Of a DNA stretch of 64,000 nt, positions 11,625-22,367 are shown in pieces. The stretch spans positions 115,317-179,316 of the forward strand of contig JARGSG010000101.1 of NCBI GenBank assembly GCA_030374805.1, written 5' to 3'. Numbering within the stretch: the stretch's first letter is position 1; every line of letters begins with the position of its first letter. A program made the position numbers and the translations under genes. The DNA comes from Gracilaria gracilis. Its lineage: Eukaryota > Rhodophyta > Florideophyceae > Gracilariales > Gracilariaceae. The notes under the pieces were generated by a model. It saw only the letters and a program-made list of their open reading frames with translations, ran no database searches and was not told the origin of the DNA.

Positions 11625-13912
11625 GTCGATGTTATCGGAATGCTAGTCTTCGTGTTAAAAATGACCGAACTAAAATGATCGAAAAACCCGTGAATATATC
11701 CAAATTTGAAAGTGCCTAATTTCCGAAAATATTTCCATATTTCCACTTGCGCTAGTTTTTTGGAAAGAATTATTGACGATTATTTCCATCGTTGCTAGTT
11801 TGGATGGCAGACAAACTAGCATGATACTTCCGTTCATGCCAGTTTCCGAACGCATTGTAAGTGTGTAAGTGGCTTATATTTAGAACTGGGGCGGCAAATA
11901 GGGAAATATATACCTAGGCAACTGCTTACGTAACACGAATAGGAGAATACAAACCGATGAAATAGAAACGCTCTTCAACATTTACCACATCTATTGAACA
12001 CACCTTACATCAGCCTTTTGCTCTGTAATTATCGACACACCTCCCCATCACGTGCGACCTTCTCCACTATTCCATTTCACCAATTGTTCGCTATATTATC
12101 CCCCCTGATACATACATCTTCTCTCTCCCGACAGCTCACACCGCTCTCCGTCATGCCTAATTGCTGCTTTGAGGACATCTCCTTCTCTATCCCATCATTT
12201 CTGTCATTAAAAGGCATGAAAAATGGTGCCCCTACCGTCTCATTGCCGAGAAGCGTTTCGCCTCTCCAGCTGATGTCCTCTTCAGCTTCCCCAACGCACA
12301 AAGCGTCACAAGGCCAACCCCTGACTGCTAAAACCCCTAAACCCCTAAACCCTCTTTTCAATCGCTCTTCCGACAACATCCCCATCGCTGACGATAACTC
12401 CTACCACCAGCAACTGCTCTCTCTCTTACTCCAAACCCATAATGCCTACTACATCTCCAGCATCCCCGTCTACCTTCTCTCCCCCTGCCCACGTCTTACA
12501 CTGCCCCGTTCTCTCCCTCTGCTTAAGAACCCCCATTTTGAACGCATGGTTCTCCACATCTCTTTCATCGCCTCCAACCGTGGCCACCACAGTGCAGAAA
12601 AACTCATCTATGTCCTTCATGACCCCACCTTCTCAAAATCCGCTTCTCACAACGCCCTCTCCTCGGCTACGCAGTGCCTTCAATTTGAAGTAGGCTTCTT
12701 CCAACACCAAACAAGCATCATTGGTTTTAGCCTCACCACACTCCGCGAACCCCAGCACCTCTTCACTGCCATAATCTTCAGAAAGGAGGCAACCCAAGCC
12801 ATTAAGCAACAACTCAACCTCATCCACCGCCACAACACCTTCCCCCACCGTCTCGCACGCAACGTCCTCCTGATCTCCCACTTTTGCTCACCCATGGCTC
12901 CCACCGTCGAAAAAGAAGCAGTCCCAGCCTTCAAGCACGAAATTATGCAGTCCCTCAAGGACTCCTGCATCTAGCGCTCCACCAACACCCACGGTATCGA
13001 TTTTTTCATCCGCTTTGTCCAAGTGTACTCCGAAAAGCTCTCCACCCCCCCAAAACCTACTTCAATTACCTACTACCCCTTCAATTTGCCGTCCGCAACT
13101 TCTTCGATTCCTTCCGCCGCAAATACATCCCCGAGAACCTGAACTGCTCGGCTACTCGCGATCCTTTTTCAATCCGACCACTCCTTCTCAACACCCCGAA
13201 AGCATCCCCCAAACCTCGTCCGGCTTCTACCACTCCACCAAAATGAAACTCATCCAGCATACCATCTCTAACCTCCTGGACCCTCTTCTCAACTCCGGCT
13301 TCCGCGGCTTCCCCCTTTGTGACGCTCATGGCTTTCTACGACACTTTCACCAAAAAAATTTCCAGCTACTGCGCCGACATTCTTGAAGCAAAGGACATTT
13401 CTTCCATCTCCTACGGCACCCGCCCCAAGCATCCATGCCAGAGATGTACCGCCCCCATTCCCACCTCCATCTACACATCGCAACCTCTGCCCTTCGATTC
13501 CAAAGCCAGACCCTCGCCGCGCGTAAACCACACTCAGCCCTCCTCCAATATTCCGAAAAAGGCCTCCTTGCAGCTTGCAAGGAAGCTCAGAATCGTTTGC
13601 AGCACTGAAGAACAGGCCCTTGAAGCTCTCCAATCCCTTTCTCTTGCAAAAACCCCTCCATCTTTGAGTCCAACCCTCTCCTCGACATCACTCCTCCCTC
13701 TTTCCTTACAATATCTTCACCTTCGAAACACTCCATAACTTCCACTTCGGCTTTTCTAAGCTCATCAACCATGCAGCCATTGAAAACTCAAGTCAGAGGC
13801 CGTTGGCACCACAATTTGTTCCTCTAAGTCTCATCGTTTCTTCAACGCCGTCAGCTCCTCTATCTTCAGACGCACGAGCACCATCTTTCCAGCAATCGAA
13901 ATGCACTCCCCA
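11625..13912 (+). mobile_element. KDZ/Plavaka-like DNA transposon, copy 1, 3' truncated
   Basis: The left end (11625-11900) matches, with substitutions, the left ends of the copies starting at 44504 and 58704: a terminal block GTTATCGGAATGCTAGT, then AAATTTCCGAAAATATTTCC-like sequence and several subterminal GCTAGTTT/AAACTAGC motifs. Inside is a transposase remnant. Homology to the copy at 59-62 kb stops abruptly near 13912, about three quarters of the way through the transposase, so the right end is missing. Confidence 0.65.
12153..13905 (+). pseudogene. KDZ/Plavaka-like transposase remnant, copy 1
   Basis: The start is placed at 12153 because MPNCCFED aligns with MPNCCFEG of the copy at 59250; both begin a C-C-type zinc finger, here with its later histidines decayed. 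Shared blocks follow in order: PHFERMVLHISFIAS, SAEKLIYVLHDPTFSKSA, REPQHLFTAIIFRKEA and a Ser-Cys-Ile block before a stop at 12972. The remainder continues in other frames (13015-13740), with FETLHNFHFGFSKLI-like sequence near 13720-13770. At least three frameshifts and a stop make it non-functional. A short CCCTAAA-like triplet at 12329-12352 is part of the coding sequence. Confidence 0.6.
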
Positions 13913-14500
13913 ACTAGAATATCTGGAATATGAGGAGGCACGCTACACGCCTGCTGCGGTATGAAATATGGCGGCGTGTTCGGAAGATCATACACATAAA
14001 TTTGTAGTGACGTTAGCGAGCGCGCGTCCTGCGGCATCACGTGGAGCGGGTGCTGTTACCATGCAGCTGGTTCGATGGCGATGCGCTCCGGTGGTGGCGA
14101 TGGGCAGCGCGATGGGGCGTGCTAGAACATCGGTAACACCTGCATGCCGCCGGGTGCTCTAGATGACCGCTGCAACACCATGCGCAGCCCGGCGGCGGCG
14201 ATGACTCCATCGATTGAAGCGGCGACGGCACATAGACACGCCGCTGCGCGTGCAATGGCGCTGCCAAAGAGGCAGCGCAACGCTTGGGCTCACCGGGCGT
14301 GCGAGCATGGCGTCGAACAACTCCAGCAAAAACGGGGGCGAGTGCTGTTAGGACGAATCGGGCGGCTAGTGCCGCACGGGTGGGACGGGGCAGCGCGGCG
14401 ACGGGAGGCGAAGGGATGGTGGCGGCGAATAGCAAGGTGCTTCTGGCTTACTTGGTCCACTTTCCATGCAGAAACAAGTTATTTCAAACTTCTTTTAGCT
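13913..14500. other. Unassigned GC-rich block
   Basis: A sharply bounded GC-rich stretch, with ORFs open in several frames on both strands, lies between the truncated transposon and the first fold-back palindrome. No frame shows a domain I recognise. The many open frames are what GC-rich composition alone would give. It could be a host gene scrap or part of an unknown element. Confidence 0.3.
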
Positions 14501-14507
14501 AGGGACT

Positions 14508-14690
14508 GGACAGAGGACCGGGCTGTCGGGGCGCTTCATCGGTGCACCACTGAAACGCCACGACGCTGCGAACAGTGGTCCCAGAGAAAAAAATCGAGTT
14601 TATTTAAGGGAGTGGCTGCAAAGTGGACCGATATGGCGTGGCGCCTCATCGGTGTACCGATGAAGCGCCACACCACCCCGGTTCGCTGTC
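14508..14690. repeat. Fold-back palindrome family, two units
   Basis: Two imperfect palindromes lie head to tail, with cores at 14531-14559 and 14640-14669. Each core reads close to GGCGCTTCATCGGTGCACCG and continues ATGAAGCGCC, and the flanks extend the arms with GGACAG-GGACCG on the left and CGGT-CGCTGTCC on the right. Each unit could form a hairpin of roughly 30 base pairs. Related units recur at 15.2, 15.4, 15.5, 16.4, 58.5 and 58.6 kb. Confidence 0.7.
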
Positions 14691-15179
14691 CCAGTGCTTC
14701 GTGAGTGCCGGTTCGCTGTTCCATGCTAAAACGAACATAGAGCGCAACTCGAAATGCTTCATTCCTTCACTATACTATATGTAATACTAATTCCTATTGA
14801 TAATGTTTGTACTGAAGAGAGCAAGGGAATATGACATCCATAATATGCGATAAGAATAGAAGTTGTACTAGTTTTATTGAATATAATGGAATTTTTATTC
14901 CTAGCTACGGAGCGTGAGGGTGTGAAACATTCTACGGTGTTACGCTTATCTTGAGAAAAACATTCGGTTGAGAGAGAAGCTGGATATACCCTTGTAGAAG
15001 ATGCGATGAAGAATAGGGTAGAGCGTGAAAGATGTTGTGAAGAGGTGTTCAAGGAGACTTGCAGGGGAAATGGGGCGGTTTCTATGGACTACTATACGTG
15101 TGGCTTGCATGCGGAATGTTGAAATATGAAATAACATCTTTGTCGAGCCGCTTGTTAAAAAAATTTGTAAAAATATTTT

Positions 15180-15579
15180 TTGGGACAGCGGACGCATGTG
15201 TCGTGGCGCTTCATCGGTGCACCCATGAAGCGCCGTGACACCCCTACCCGATGCCCCAACGCGCTGTGAGTGATGAAGCGGGGGTTCTGGCATACGTGGC
15301 ACCGCCAACCGGCCATAAACGATGAAGCGGGATTGCGCCCAGGCACGCTGTCTGCGCCCCATGAGTATTGAAGCCAGAGTTCTAGCATACGTGGCACCTC
15401 CAGCGCGCCGTTGATAGGGGTCAGGGGTACCTTGGTGCTTCATCAGTGCACTGAGGAAGTGCCACGACATCTCCGTCTATTGTCGCAGGCTGTCGATTTA
15501 ATTAATAGAAAGTAAATAATCGTTTTGAGACAGCGGACCGGGGTGGCGCGGAGCGTCATCGGCACACCGATGAAGCGCC
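15180..15579. repeat. Fold-back palindrome family, three units with shared spacer
   Basis: Three cores lie at 15205-15234, 15434-15463 and 15545-15579. The spacer between the first two repeats the motifs GCATACGTGGCACC and CAACGCGCTG, in inverse orientation to the spacer of the 58.4-58.7 kb cluster. The repeat unit is thus longer than the palindrome and includes conserved spacer sequence. No protein-coding frame runs through it. Confidence 0.7.
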
Positions 15580-15599
15580 ACAACATCCCAGTTTACCGT

Positions 15600-18500
15600 C
15601 CTAATTGTCCTTACTAATAATTCAGAGTATATCTCCACATCAATTTAGTTCCGTATCTCTCGCGTCTTTACGCTTTCCTTAACATCTCTTTGACGCATCA
15701 CGAGCAACCGGTGAAGTGCCACTTCACCTTCACCCCCTGTCCGTGCGCCAAAAAAGATGAAGCTCGAGTTCTTGAAGGTCCGCTTCTTTCGCGTGTCGAC
15801 CGCAGAACCCGTCGTGCACCCCACTACTGTGCAATGACGCGGTGTATGGTAGACAGAGGTAAAGTGTGGTTCAAAGATGCAACGATGAAGCACCATTGCA
15901 CTCCTCGCTATCACTAAGTCGTCTTGTTTTCAAAAGAATGCAATAAGAACCTCTTTCTAAGAGAATGAAATGTTCACTTTTCCACTAATATATTACTGTT
16001 TTTAAAATCCAGTAATATTATAAATATATAGCAATAGAGTTGGGTCAATTTACAATAGCGTCACAGAGGCGACTTTCTGGCGCAGATACTGTCTGGCCGA
16101 TAAATATCGCTGTGAAGCAGTACGCGAAACACGCGCATCTCCACAGAGGACTGAAACGCATGAATCCGCGTGCGCAAAAATCATTTAAGTCATTATTTTA
16201 CGAAATAGGTTCACCTGAGGTTAACTTATTTTTCATGGAAACTTTAGGCAAATTAACACACTTATAGGGCTGCATATGATAATCAAATTTGTATAGTGAG
16301 CATCTCCGGAAATGATCTTGAAACGCTCTAAATTAGTGGCTCAGAATGGGTTTGAATACCTCGAAACGCATCCAGGACCAGATGTGTTGACCACCCGCCA
16401 GGCAGTGGACTCATGTGTCTTGGCGCTTCTTCGGTGTACCGATAGGGCGCCAGTGCACATTGGTCGGCTGTTCAAAAACTTAAATTACTTTCTTGGCCCT
16501 GGCGCCCTCGTTGCCTGTGTATCTATGCATCCGAAGCACACAAGCTACTAGTATTGGGTATAGCTTTTGCAACATTATCAAGGCCACGTACAACTAACTC
16601 TCGTTCTGGTCTGGGGCACAGCTCACTGTACGACGTGTTTATGTAGCTTACCCATGTCTGTTAAAGTTATGTGCTACACGAGTTTGAGAAAGCAAAGTGT
16701 GCTAAATGTTGTATCACCGGATTTGGTGTTTTGCGTTGCGTTGCAGATATGTGGAGCTCATCAAAAGTATTTCTGCTTTTTTTACGTCTTGCATCGTTAA
16801 TTCTATCAATAAAAGCGGTGAACCAAGCACCAGTAATGCCTTGAAATAAATGGGTATTAGGTTTTTCTGGCGATGATGATCTTTTAGTGTGCTTTTGATC
16901 TAAAAATATTAGTGCCAAAGTGGATGCCCTAATGCACTACACGAACCCTCTTTTTTCAACAATTTATATCTTAAATTAATGTTGCAGTGCTTATGGTTAT
17001 ACGGTTATAATTTATTATCCCTTTCTAATATCCATCGGTTGCAACAAAAATAGAATGTTGGTATGTGAATCTTTAATTTGTTTCCATCACTCGTGAAAAA
17101 GTTCAGAGATTTAAATTCAACGTCAAGTTCTGTTCTGCAAGTTCGGTACTCTTGAAGCTTCCAACCAATTTTTATTCACAATTTGTTTCTAATAGTTCTG
17201 AAAAGGTTGAAGAATCTAAACTTTATATTTCACGTCAAGTGTAGTGTCAGAGAGCTGCAAATCGAAGACACTATCCGTACTGATATATTCGATCTTTCAG
17301 GTCGTTGACACTACATTAAGTCATCCTTCCTAAGTTTGTTTGTTTTGGAGCCTCCTACTAATATTATTATTTAGCCAACGAACGTATTACAAAAACTCCG
17401 TGTGTTTCTCTTAAATTCTTGAGCGCGGGCCCAAGAGCGTAAGTTTCGGCATCGAGATCTATAGGATTTCTTTTTGTTTCCAATGTCTGGAAGTTTTTCA
17501 TCTTCAAGTCGTCGTGACAGGTGTTTATGCAGCCGAGGTGGATATTCAGAGACGGACCATAGAAGACTATCGTGTTGGCTCTCTTTGCCCGAACTAAGAC
17601 AAGAATTACTGTCCACCAGTTTACGTGATTGTATGTCGATATGTGAGACACCGAGTAATTTATGTCGATTTAGATTTATGCAATCCATGCTCTACACACT
17701 CAATCCGCCAGTCTTTGTTCTGAGTTCCGCTCAGCTCTTTGTCTTAGGGACAGATATGGAACGTAAAGGAAAGTGCGAGTAGAGAGAAAGATCTCTACGT
17801 TTTAGAAATGAACTGTGAAACGAAATTCTGAAATTGAAAAGCTTGAAACCTATAACATGACATTCTTTAAGAAAGAAACACGAAACGCTATCGATTGATT
17901 TATATGAAGGTGTACTCATATGAATACGAAGTCGTTACTGAAGCTGCCTAGAATCTCTCCGAAAAGACGTTAAAGTGAACGTTTCTAGCCATACGAAAAA
18001 GCAAAACTTCCCAATCGCTCACAGAGGCATGAACCGGCATGTATGGTGCTTGATAGATACATAAACCATGTACTTTTGTGGATCTAAGTCAGCAAAAAGA
18101 AGTACATTCATTTTTTCCTCGTGCATTCCCGCAGCGTTTGCAGACGGTTTGTTAATATATGCTTCCTAAAACCCCTAATGCGGCGCTAAACGAACGGAAG
18201 GCTCTAGAAAGGTCTCGGAAATATGCATTACGTGTTTCGTTTACCCATTGGTTTTTTTCAGAAGGGCTACCACATATATCGAAATATGCGAACTAGCATG
18301 ATGTAAGGTAAGATGGGGCCCCGGATCCTAAAATTGCAAGAAGTTGCCATTAGTTTGGCTCAGTTTCCCAAACAAGCACAGATGACGTTGACTTGCGAGG
18401 AAACTAGATCGATGGGCATGCTGGGTGTACTTTTTCTTTTTGTAAAAAGCTTTGCAAATGCATTTAATCTGAACTTCTTACGTTTTGCTGCGCATATGCA

Positions 18501-18600
18501 TTATAGAACATTTTTCAGCGACGATTTGTTTGAAAGATCTAATGGGTGTAGTTTTCTGTCACATATTTAATTACTGTTCAAATGTTCATGTAATGCGTCA
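15600..18600. other. AT-rich spacer without recognised genes
   Basis: Apart from the palindrome at 16.42 kb, I see no gene here. Two overlapping minus-strand ORFs at 17367-17688 look slightly protein-like in one frame (around NPIDLDAETYALGPALKNL), but show no family motif and no start context, and they are left unassigned. Composition is AT-rich with short homopolymer runs. Confidence 0.5.
16422..16451. repeat. Fold-back palindrome, isolated unit
   Basis: A 30-base core GGCGCTTCTTCGGTGTACCG followed by ATAGGGCGCC is flanked by GGACTCATGTGTCTT on the left and GTGCACATTGGTC on the right. The arms have diverged more than in the other units. It stands alone in AT-rich spacer. Confidence 0.6.
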
Positions 18601-18604
18601 ATCA

Positions 18605-19369
18605 TCAAGTGTGGGACACGTGAACGTACCGTTCGTAAATCCTATACCCAAGAGTGCCGAGAAGCAGAAATGTATATAGTATAACCGCGATCGGGAAGAC
18701 AAAGAACATCATCAGAGCGGAGCCAAAGAGCGAATGATACGTGTCACCCATATTCTCTCCAAATACAAATGTCGTCCCCACTCCACCCTCGTTAGCCATC
18801 AGCCCGGGATATTCCATCACTCCACTCGCAAGCACACATGCTGGGATCGCCAAGACAGCGTTTAGGAACGGGAAGAAAATGGCCTTGAGAAGAAACCATC
18901 GGGAGCCATTCTTGAGCATCGTGTACGCGATCCCCGTCAACATGAGTGAGTACAGCGGAAACACGACTGCGAGGTCCATAATTGGGTTCGAAAGCTTGAC
19001 CAAGAATCCAAACACAGCGTGTCGCTCGCTCGGGTGCGCCCCAAACAGAGTTGAGAGGGCTCTCACCACGGCATTATTTAGGAGCGCGATGTATGGCAGG
19101 AGCGACAACCCAGCGACGAGGATATAGAGTTTGTGGCCATCATTGCGGTGAAGAATAGCGTACAAGGGAGTTACAGCAAACAGGAATGCGAGCAAAAGGC
19201 GGGTTATTTCCGGCCGTTGGCGTGATGTGGATTCGTCGGTGAGATCCTCTCCTGTAATGTGATCAGGAGCTTGTGGGACTTCCAGGATTAGGAAGACAGC
19301 TGTATTGAGAAGAAGGACGGTGAGAAAGGTGACATTCAATACGCTCACCAGTTGTGACCACCATCCCAT
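18605..19369 (-). CDS. Multi-pass membrane protein, family not recognised
   Basis: This intronless ORF encodes 254 residues with about six hydrophobic membrane segments, around residues 7-30, 57-76, 80-105, 125-150, 155-185 and 212-242. A polar loop rich in Asp, Glu and Thr (residues 33-52) follows the first segment, and another, containing EGGVGTTFVFGENMGD, precedes the last. The protein begins MGWWSQL and ends with a basic tail, RIYERYVHVSHT. There is no obvious cleavable signal peptide; the first segment is probably a membrane anchor. Codon use is richer in GC than the flanking spacer, and the frame is open with hydrophobic periodicity, which argues for a real gene. A short AT-rich tract at 19430-19500 lies upstream. 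A transporter or membrane-bound enzyme is possible, but I see no motif to decide. Confidence 0.65.
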   Translation of the reverse strand: MGWWSQLVSVLNVTFLTVLLLNTAVFLILEVPQAPDHITGEDLTDESTSRQRPEITRLLLAFLFAVTPLYAILHRNDGHKLYILVAGLSLLPYIALLNNAVVRALSTLFGAHPSERHAVFGFLVKLSNPIMDLAVVFPLYSLMLTGIAYTMLKNGSRWFLLKAIFFPFLNAVLAIPACVLASGVMEYPGLMANEGGVGTTFVFGENMGDTYHSLFGSALMMFFVFPIAVILYTFLLLGTLGYRIYERYVHVSHT

Positions 19370-20360
19370 TCTTTTCCGACTCGAGCATTTTCAAAAGAGA
19401 AACAGGAGGTAGAAGGCTGAGTTAAAGAGTTTTGCTTTTTCTACACGAATAGGCAACTTTCAACACTTTCACCCCTTTTTTTTTTGGTTACCGTTGATAA
19501 CCAAATCGAAGTTTAGCTACAGTACCAACGGTACCCAGACCGTCTCAGACGATGACCAATCACAGTAAGTATTATGATGACGATGATGAGCCAGCAGCGC
19601 AATGCGGCGCGAGATTTCGACAAGTCCTCACACGAATGACATTTCATCGCTGTAAACCGCACAATGCAGGCATCTAAACCTAACCTCTTTGCTCGCACTC
19701 GCCTCGGTTTCACTGCTATCTAAAGTTACCCACGTTTGTTGGGTAATCTAGTCCGCGTGTAGCACTCAGGGAGCAGAGAGGTGTAAGCTAGGCCTTCCCA
19801 TCCACTAACACTGTTCCTGGGTTACATGTAGACCGAGAGGAATCTGGGGCGCAATTTGGCTTCTTGGTGAAAGTGAACGTGCATCATACGCAGTCTCGTA
19901 AAGATATACTATACAGCTTCCAAATAGTTCAAGTCATCGTAGCCAGCAGAGCAAAATGCGAAGAGACCCAACCCAAATGCTTCCTCGTCGCAGGAAAATG
20001 CCTGTTGCCCTCAAAAACCTATTTTGAAAGGTGAAGATTGCGGTCCACGATGATGATGACACTACAATGGTACTGGTCATCATCACGATGCTCGCCTATC
20101 GAAATTCAAACCCTTGGACTCGGTCGCGTGTGTAGGTCTCCCAAGAACAGTGCAGACCACCTTCTCCCTCCTTTCAAATCAACTCACTCTGTAGCCACTC
20201 AGCACTTCCTGGAAAGTATCGGGCTTTGTCCCCCTAGTTTCCGGCAAGTGCTTAAAAGCTCGACTGGTAGCTCGGCGTCAACAATGTTTGTCTCCTACCG
20301 TCTCAGTTCAACTCAACGAATACTCTCCGAGAAGAGCTGTCAACCCAAAGCAAGAGAACA
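19370..20360. other. Intergenic region between divergent host genes
   Basis: The two neighbouring genes point away from each other, so this kilobase probably holds both promoters. I see no clear TATA box or repeated operator. A T-run at 19471-19488 and an AT-rich segment near the minus-strand gene are the only notable features. A plus-strand ORF (20038-20490) overlaps the start of the downstream gene in another frame and is not supported as coding. Confidence 0.5.
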
Positions 20361-22367
20361 ATGGGGTCCTTCAAATTGTTTTCCCTTGCTCTCATCCTCG
20401 CGTTCGTTACCAACGACGCCCATGGCCGACTCATTAGCAAGTTTGGCAACTGCCCGGAGCTCAACAACTACTACATCAACCGCGCCGTGAACCTGGTCGG
20501 TCCGTATGGGCTCAACTCGTACAATGCATACACCCGATCACGTTCCCCACAGGAACAGCCGGAGGACCCTGGAACGCCCGGTGGCCCTGCCGGCCTTCCC
20601 CTTCACCGGCCATTCGCCGAGCCGGAGCGCGTCGCCGGCGGCAATCTTACTGATGCTGATCGCGACACTAGCTTTGATGACTCCGAGGACAATGGTCTGG
20701 TTGCCGGCGTCGACTTTTCGACAACGAACGTCCAGGTTACAGGCGTGGATGAGCCGGACATCATCAAGACCGACGGCCGCCGTGTGTTCACGGTGAGCGG
20801 TAATACTTTCTCCGTCGTTGAGGTTTTGGAAGGAGGAAAGACCGGCCGGCGCGTTGGCAAGCTGGATCTACCCTCGGCGCCTCGGGACATGCTGATTGAG
20901 GGAGATTTCTTGCTTGCGCTCGGGGACGTCAATTCATACAGGCGTCCGGTGCACCAACGGTACAAGACGGACCCTTCGTATGGCGAGGAGGCGACCGTCG
21001 TCTACCAGATCCATGTAAACGGTGGAACGCCACGACTCGTGTCTACACTCTACCTTGAGGGGCGCTACATCAAGTCGCGCGAGGTCGACGGCGTTGTCCG
21101 CCTCGTCCTACGCTTCCGCCCTCTGTCCTCCGTCTGGCTGTACTACCCAACGCGCGGCGTCACCCGCGCGCAGACGGAGAAGTGGAATCGCGAGATCATC
21201 CAGTACTCTCGCCCGGGCAACTGGCTGCCGACGTACCGCCTGCAGCGAAACGGCCGCGAGCAATTCGGTGTGTACGCGACATGCAGCGATATCTTCTACT
21301 CGCAGAACGTTTTCGCGGGCTTCAGCCTCCTCACCGTCGTTACGCTTCCCATCACCGGATTCCTGGAACCGTCCAGCTCGGCTTCCATCATGTCAGACGC
21401 CGAAACAGTGTACGCCACGAAGAAGTCAATGTTCGTGACAACGAACGAGATTCGCTTCGATGACGTGTCCACGGGCTCGGCACGTTGGGGCTCCAACTAC
21501 CAGACGGCGATCCACCAATTCGGGCTATCCGACTCCGGCGCGTCGTACATTGCCAGTGGCGCCGTGAGCGGCAGCGTCATCAACCAGTTTGCGATGCATG
21601 AGTGGCACGACACGTTCTTCATCGCGACGACGGATGGCGCGTCCTGGTGGAGCAGACGCGATCTGAGCCGCAGTAAGGTGACCGCATTCCTGCCCAACCG
21701 AGGTACACGCCAGCTCGTGAAGATTGGCGAGGTGGGCAACCTCGGCATTGGCGAGCGCATCTTCTCCGTGCGCTACATTGGAGAAACGGCGTACGTCGTG
21801 ACGTTCCGTCAGATTGACCCGCTGTACATCATCGACCTGTCGAACCCGCGAGCAATGCGCGTGACGGGCGAGCTCAAGATCCCCGGCTTCAGCTCGTATC
21901 TACATCCGGTCGGACCAGGGCGCCTACTCGGTGTCGGACAAGAGGCTACGCTGACAGGGCGTACAACAGGCGCAAAGGTGTCGCTGTTTGATGTCAGCGA
22001 CAAGACAAACCCAATCGAGCTCTCATCTTGGACGCTATCGGGGAGCAGCACGGAGGCACAGTGGGATCACCGCGCGTTCTTGTACTGGCGTCAAGACCGC
22101 GTGGCCGTGATGCCGGTGAACGTGTACTTGTACCAGCAGCGGTTCACTGGGGCGATTGTGCTCGACGTATCCGATTCGACCATCACTGAGCGCGGCCGTG
22201 TGACACACAACACGACCGGGCTGAACTGGTGGAACTGGTGGAGCCGTAGCATCAAGCGCAATGCGATCATTGGCAGGGAGTATCTGTGGTCCATGTCGTC
22301 GAAGCTTCTTCAGGTGAATAATCTGAACGAGCTCAGCAGGGTCGAGGCACAAGTCGGTATTGCGTAG
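20361..22367 (+). CDS. Secreted beta-propeller domain protein (Beta_propel, PF09826-like)
   Basis: The protein has 668 residues and is intronless. It opens with a signal peptide (residues 1-22, MGSFKLFSLALILAFVTNDA then HG). A Pro/Gly-rich linker follows (about 62-92), then the family's signature at residues 122-139, TNVQVTGVDEPDIIKTDG. Prokaryotic members carry a nearly identical block, usually with V-DEAD-IVKTDG. The rest matches the expected C-terminal propeller: repeated strand-turn units such as GERIFSVRYIGETAYVVTFR, then DPLYIIDLSNP and KVSLFDVSDKTNPIEL. The likely role is an extracellular or surface-bound propeller scaffold; no catalytic residues are known to me for this family. The start was chosen for the signal peptide immediately after it. 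Codon use is GC-rich and clearly unlike the surrounding spacer. Transfer from a prokaryote is possible because the family is mainly bacterial and archaeal. Confidence 0.85.
   Translation: MGSFKLFSLALILAFVTNDAHGRLISKFGNCPELNNYYINRAVNLVGPYGLNSYNAYTRSRSPQEQPEDPGTPGGPAGLPLHRPFAEPERVAGGNLTDADRDTSFDDSEDNGLVAGVDFSTTNVQVTGVDEPDIIKTDGRRVFTVSGNTFSVVEVLEGGKTGRRVGKLDLPSAPRDMLIEGDFLLALGDVNSYRRPVHQRYKTDPSYGEEATVVYQIHVNGGTPRLVSTLYLEGRYIKSREVDGVVRLVLRFRPLSSVWLYYPTRGVTRAQTEKWNREIIQYSRPGNWLPTYRLQRNGREQFGVYATCSDIFYSQNVFAGFSLLTVVTLPITGFLEPSSSASIMSDAETVYATKKSMFVTTNEIRFDDVSTGSARWGSNYQTAIHQFGLSDSGASYIASGAVSGSVINQFAMHEWHDTFFIATTDGASWWSRRDLSRSKVTAFLPNRGTRQLVKIGEVGNLGIGERIFSVRYIGETAYVVTFRQIDPLYIIDLSNPRAMRVTGELKIPGFSSYLHPVGPGRLLGVGQEATLTGRTTGAKVSLFDVSDKTNPIELSSWTLSGSSTEAQWDHRAFLYWRQDRVAVMPVNVYLYQQRFTGAIVLDVSDSTITERGRVTHNTTGLNWWNWWSRSIKRNAIIGREYLWSMSSKLLQVNNLNELSRVEAQVGIA

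Noticed and set aside
12329-12352. Three CCCCTAAA-like repeats resembling interstitial telomere sequence
   Set aside because: They fall inside the transposase coding frame and encode a Lys-Pro-Leu-Asn stretch; three units are too few and no longer array follows.
14531-15579. A CRISPR-like array
   Set aside because: Repeats are palindromic, diverged and irregularly spaced, the DNA is eukaryotic, and there are no Cas genes or unique equal-length spacers.
17367-17688. Two overlapping minus-strand ORFs of about 100 codons
   Set aside because: They compete for the same bases in different frames and neither shows a recognisable motif, so neither can be supported as a gene.
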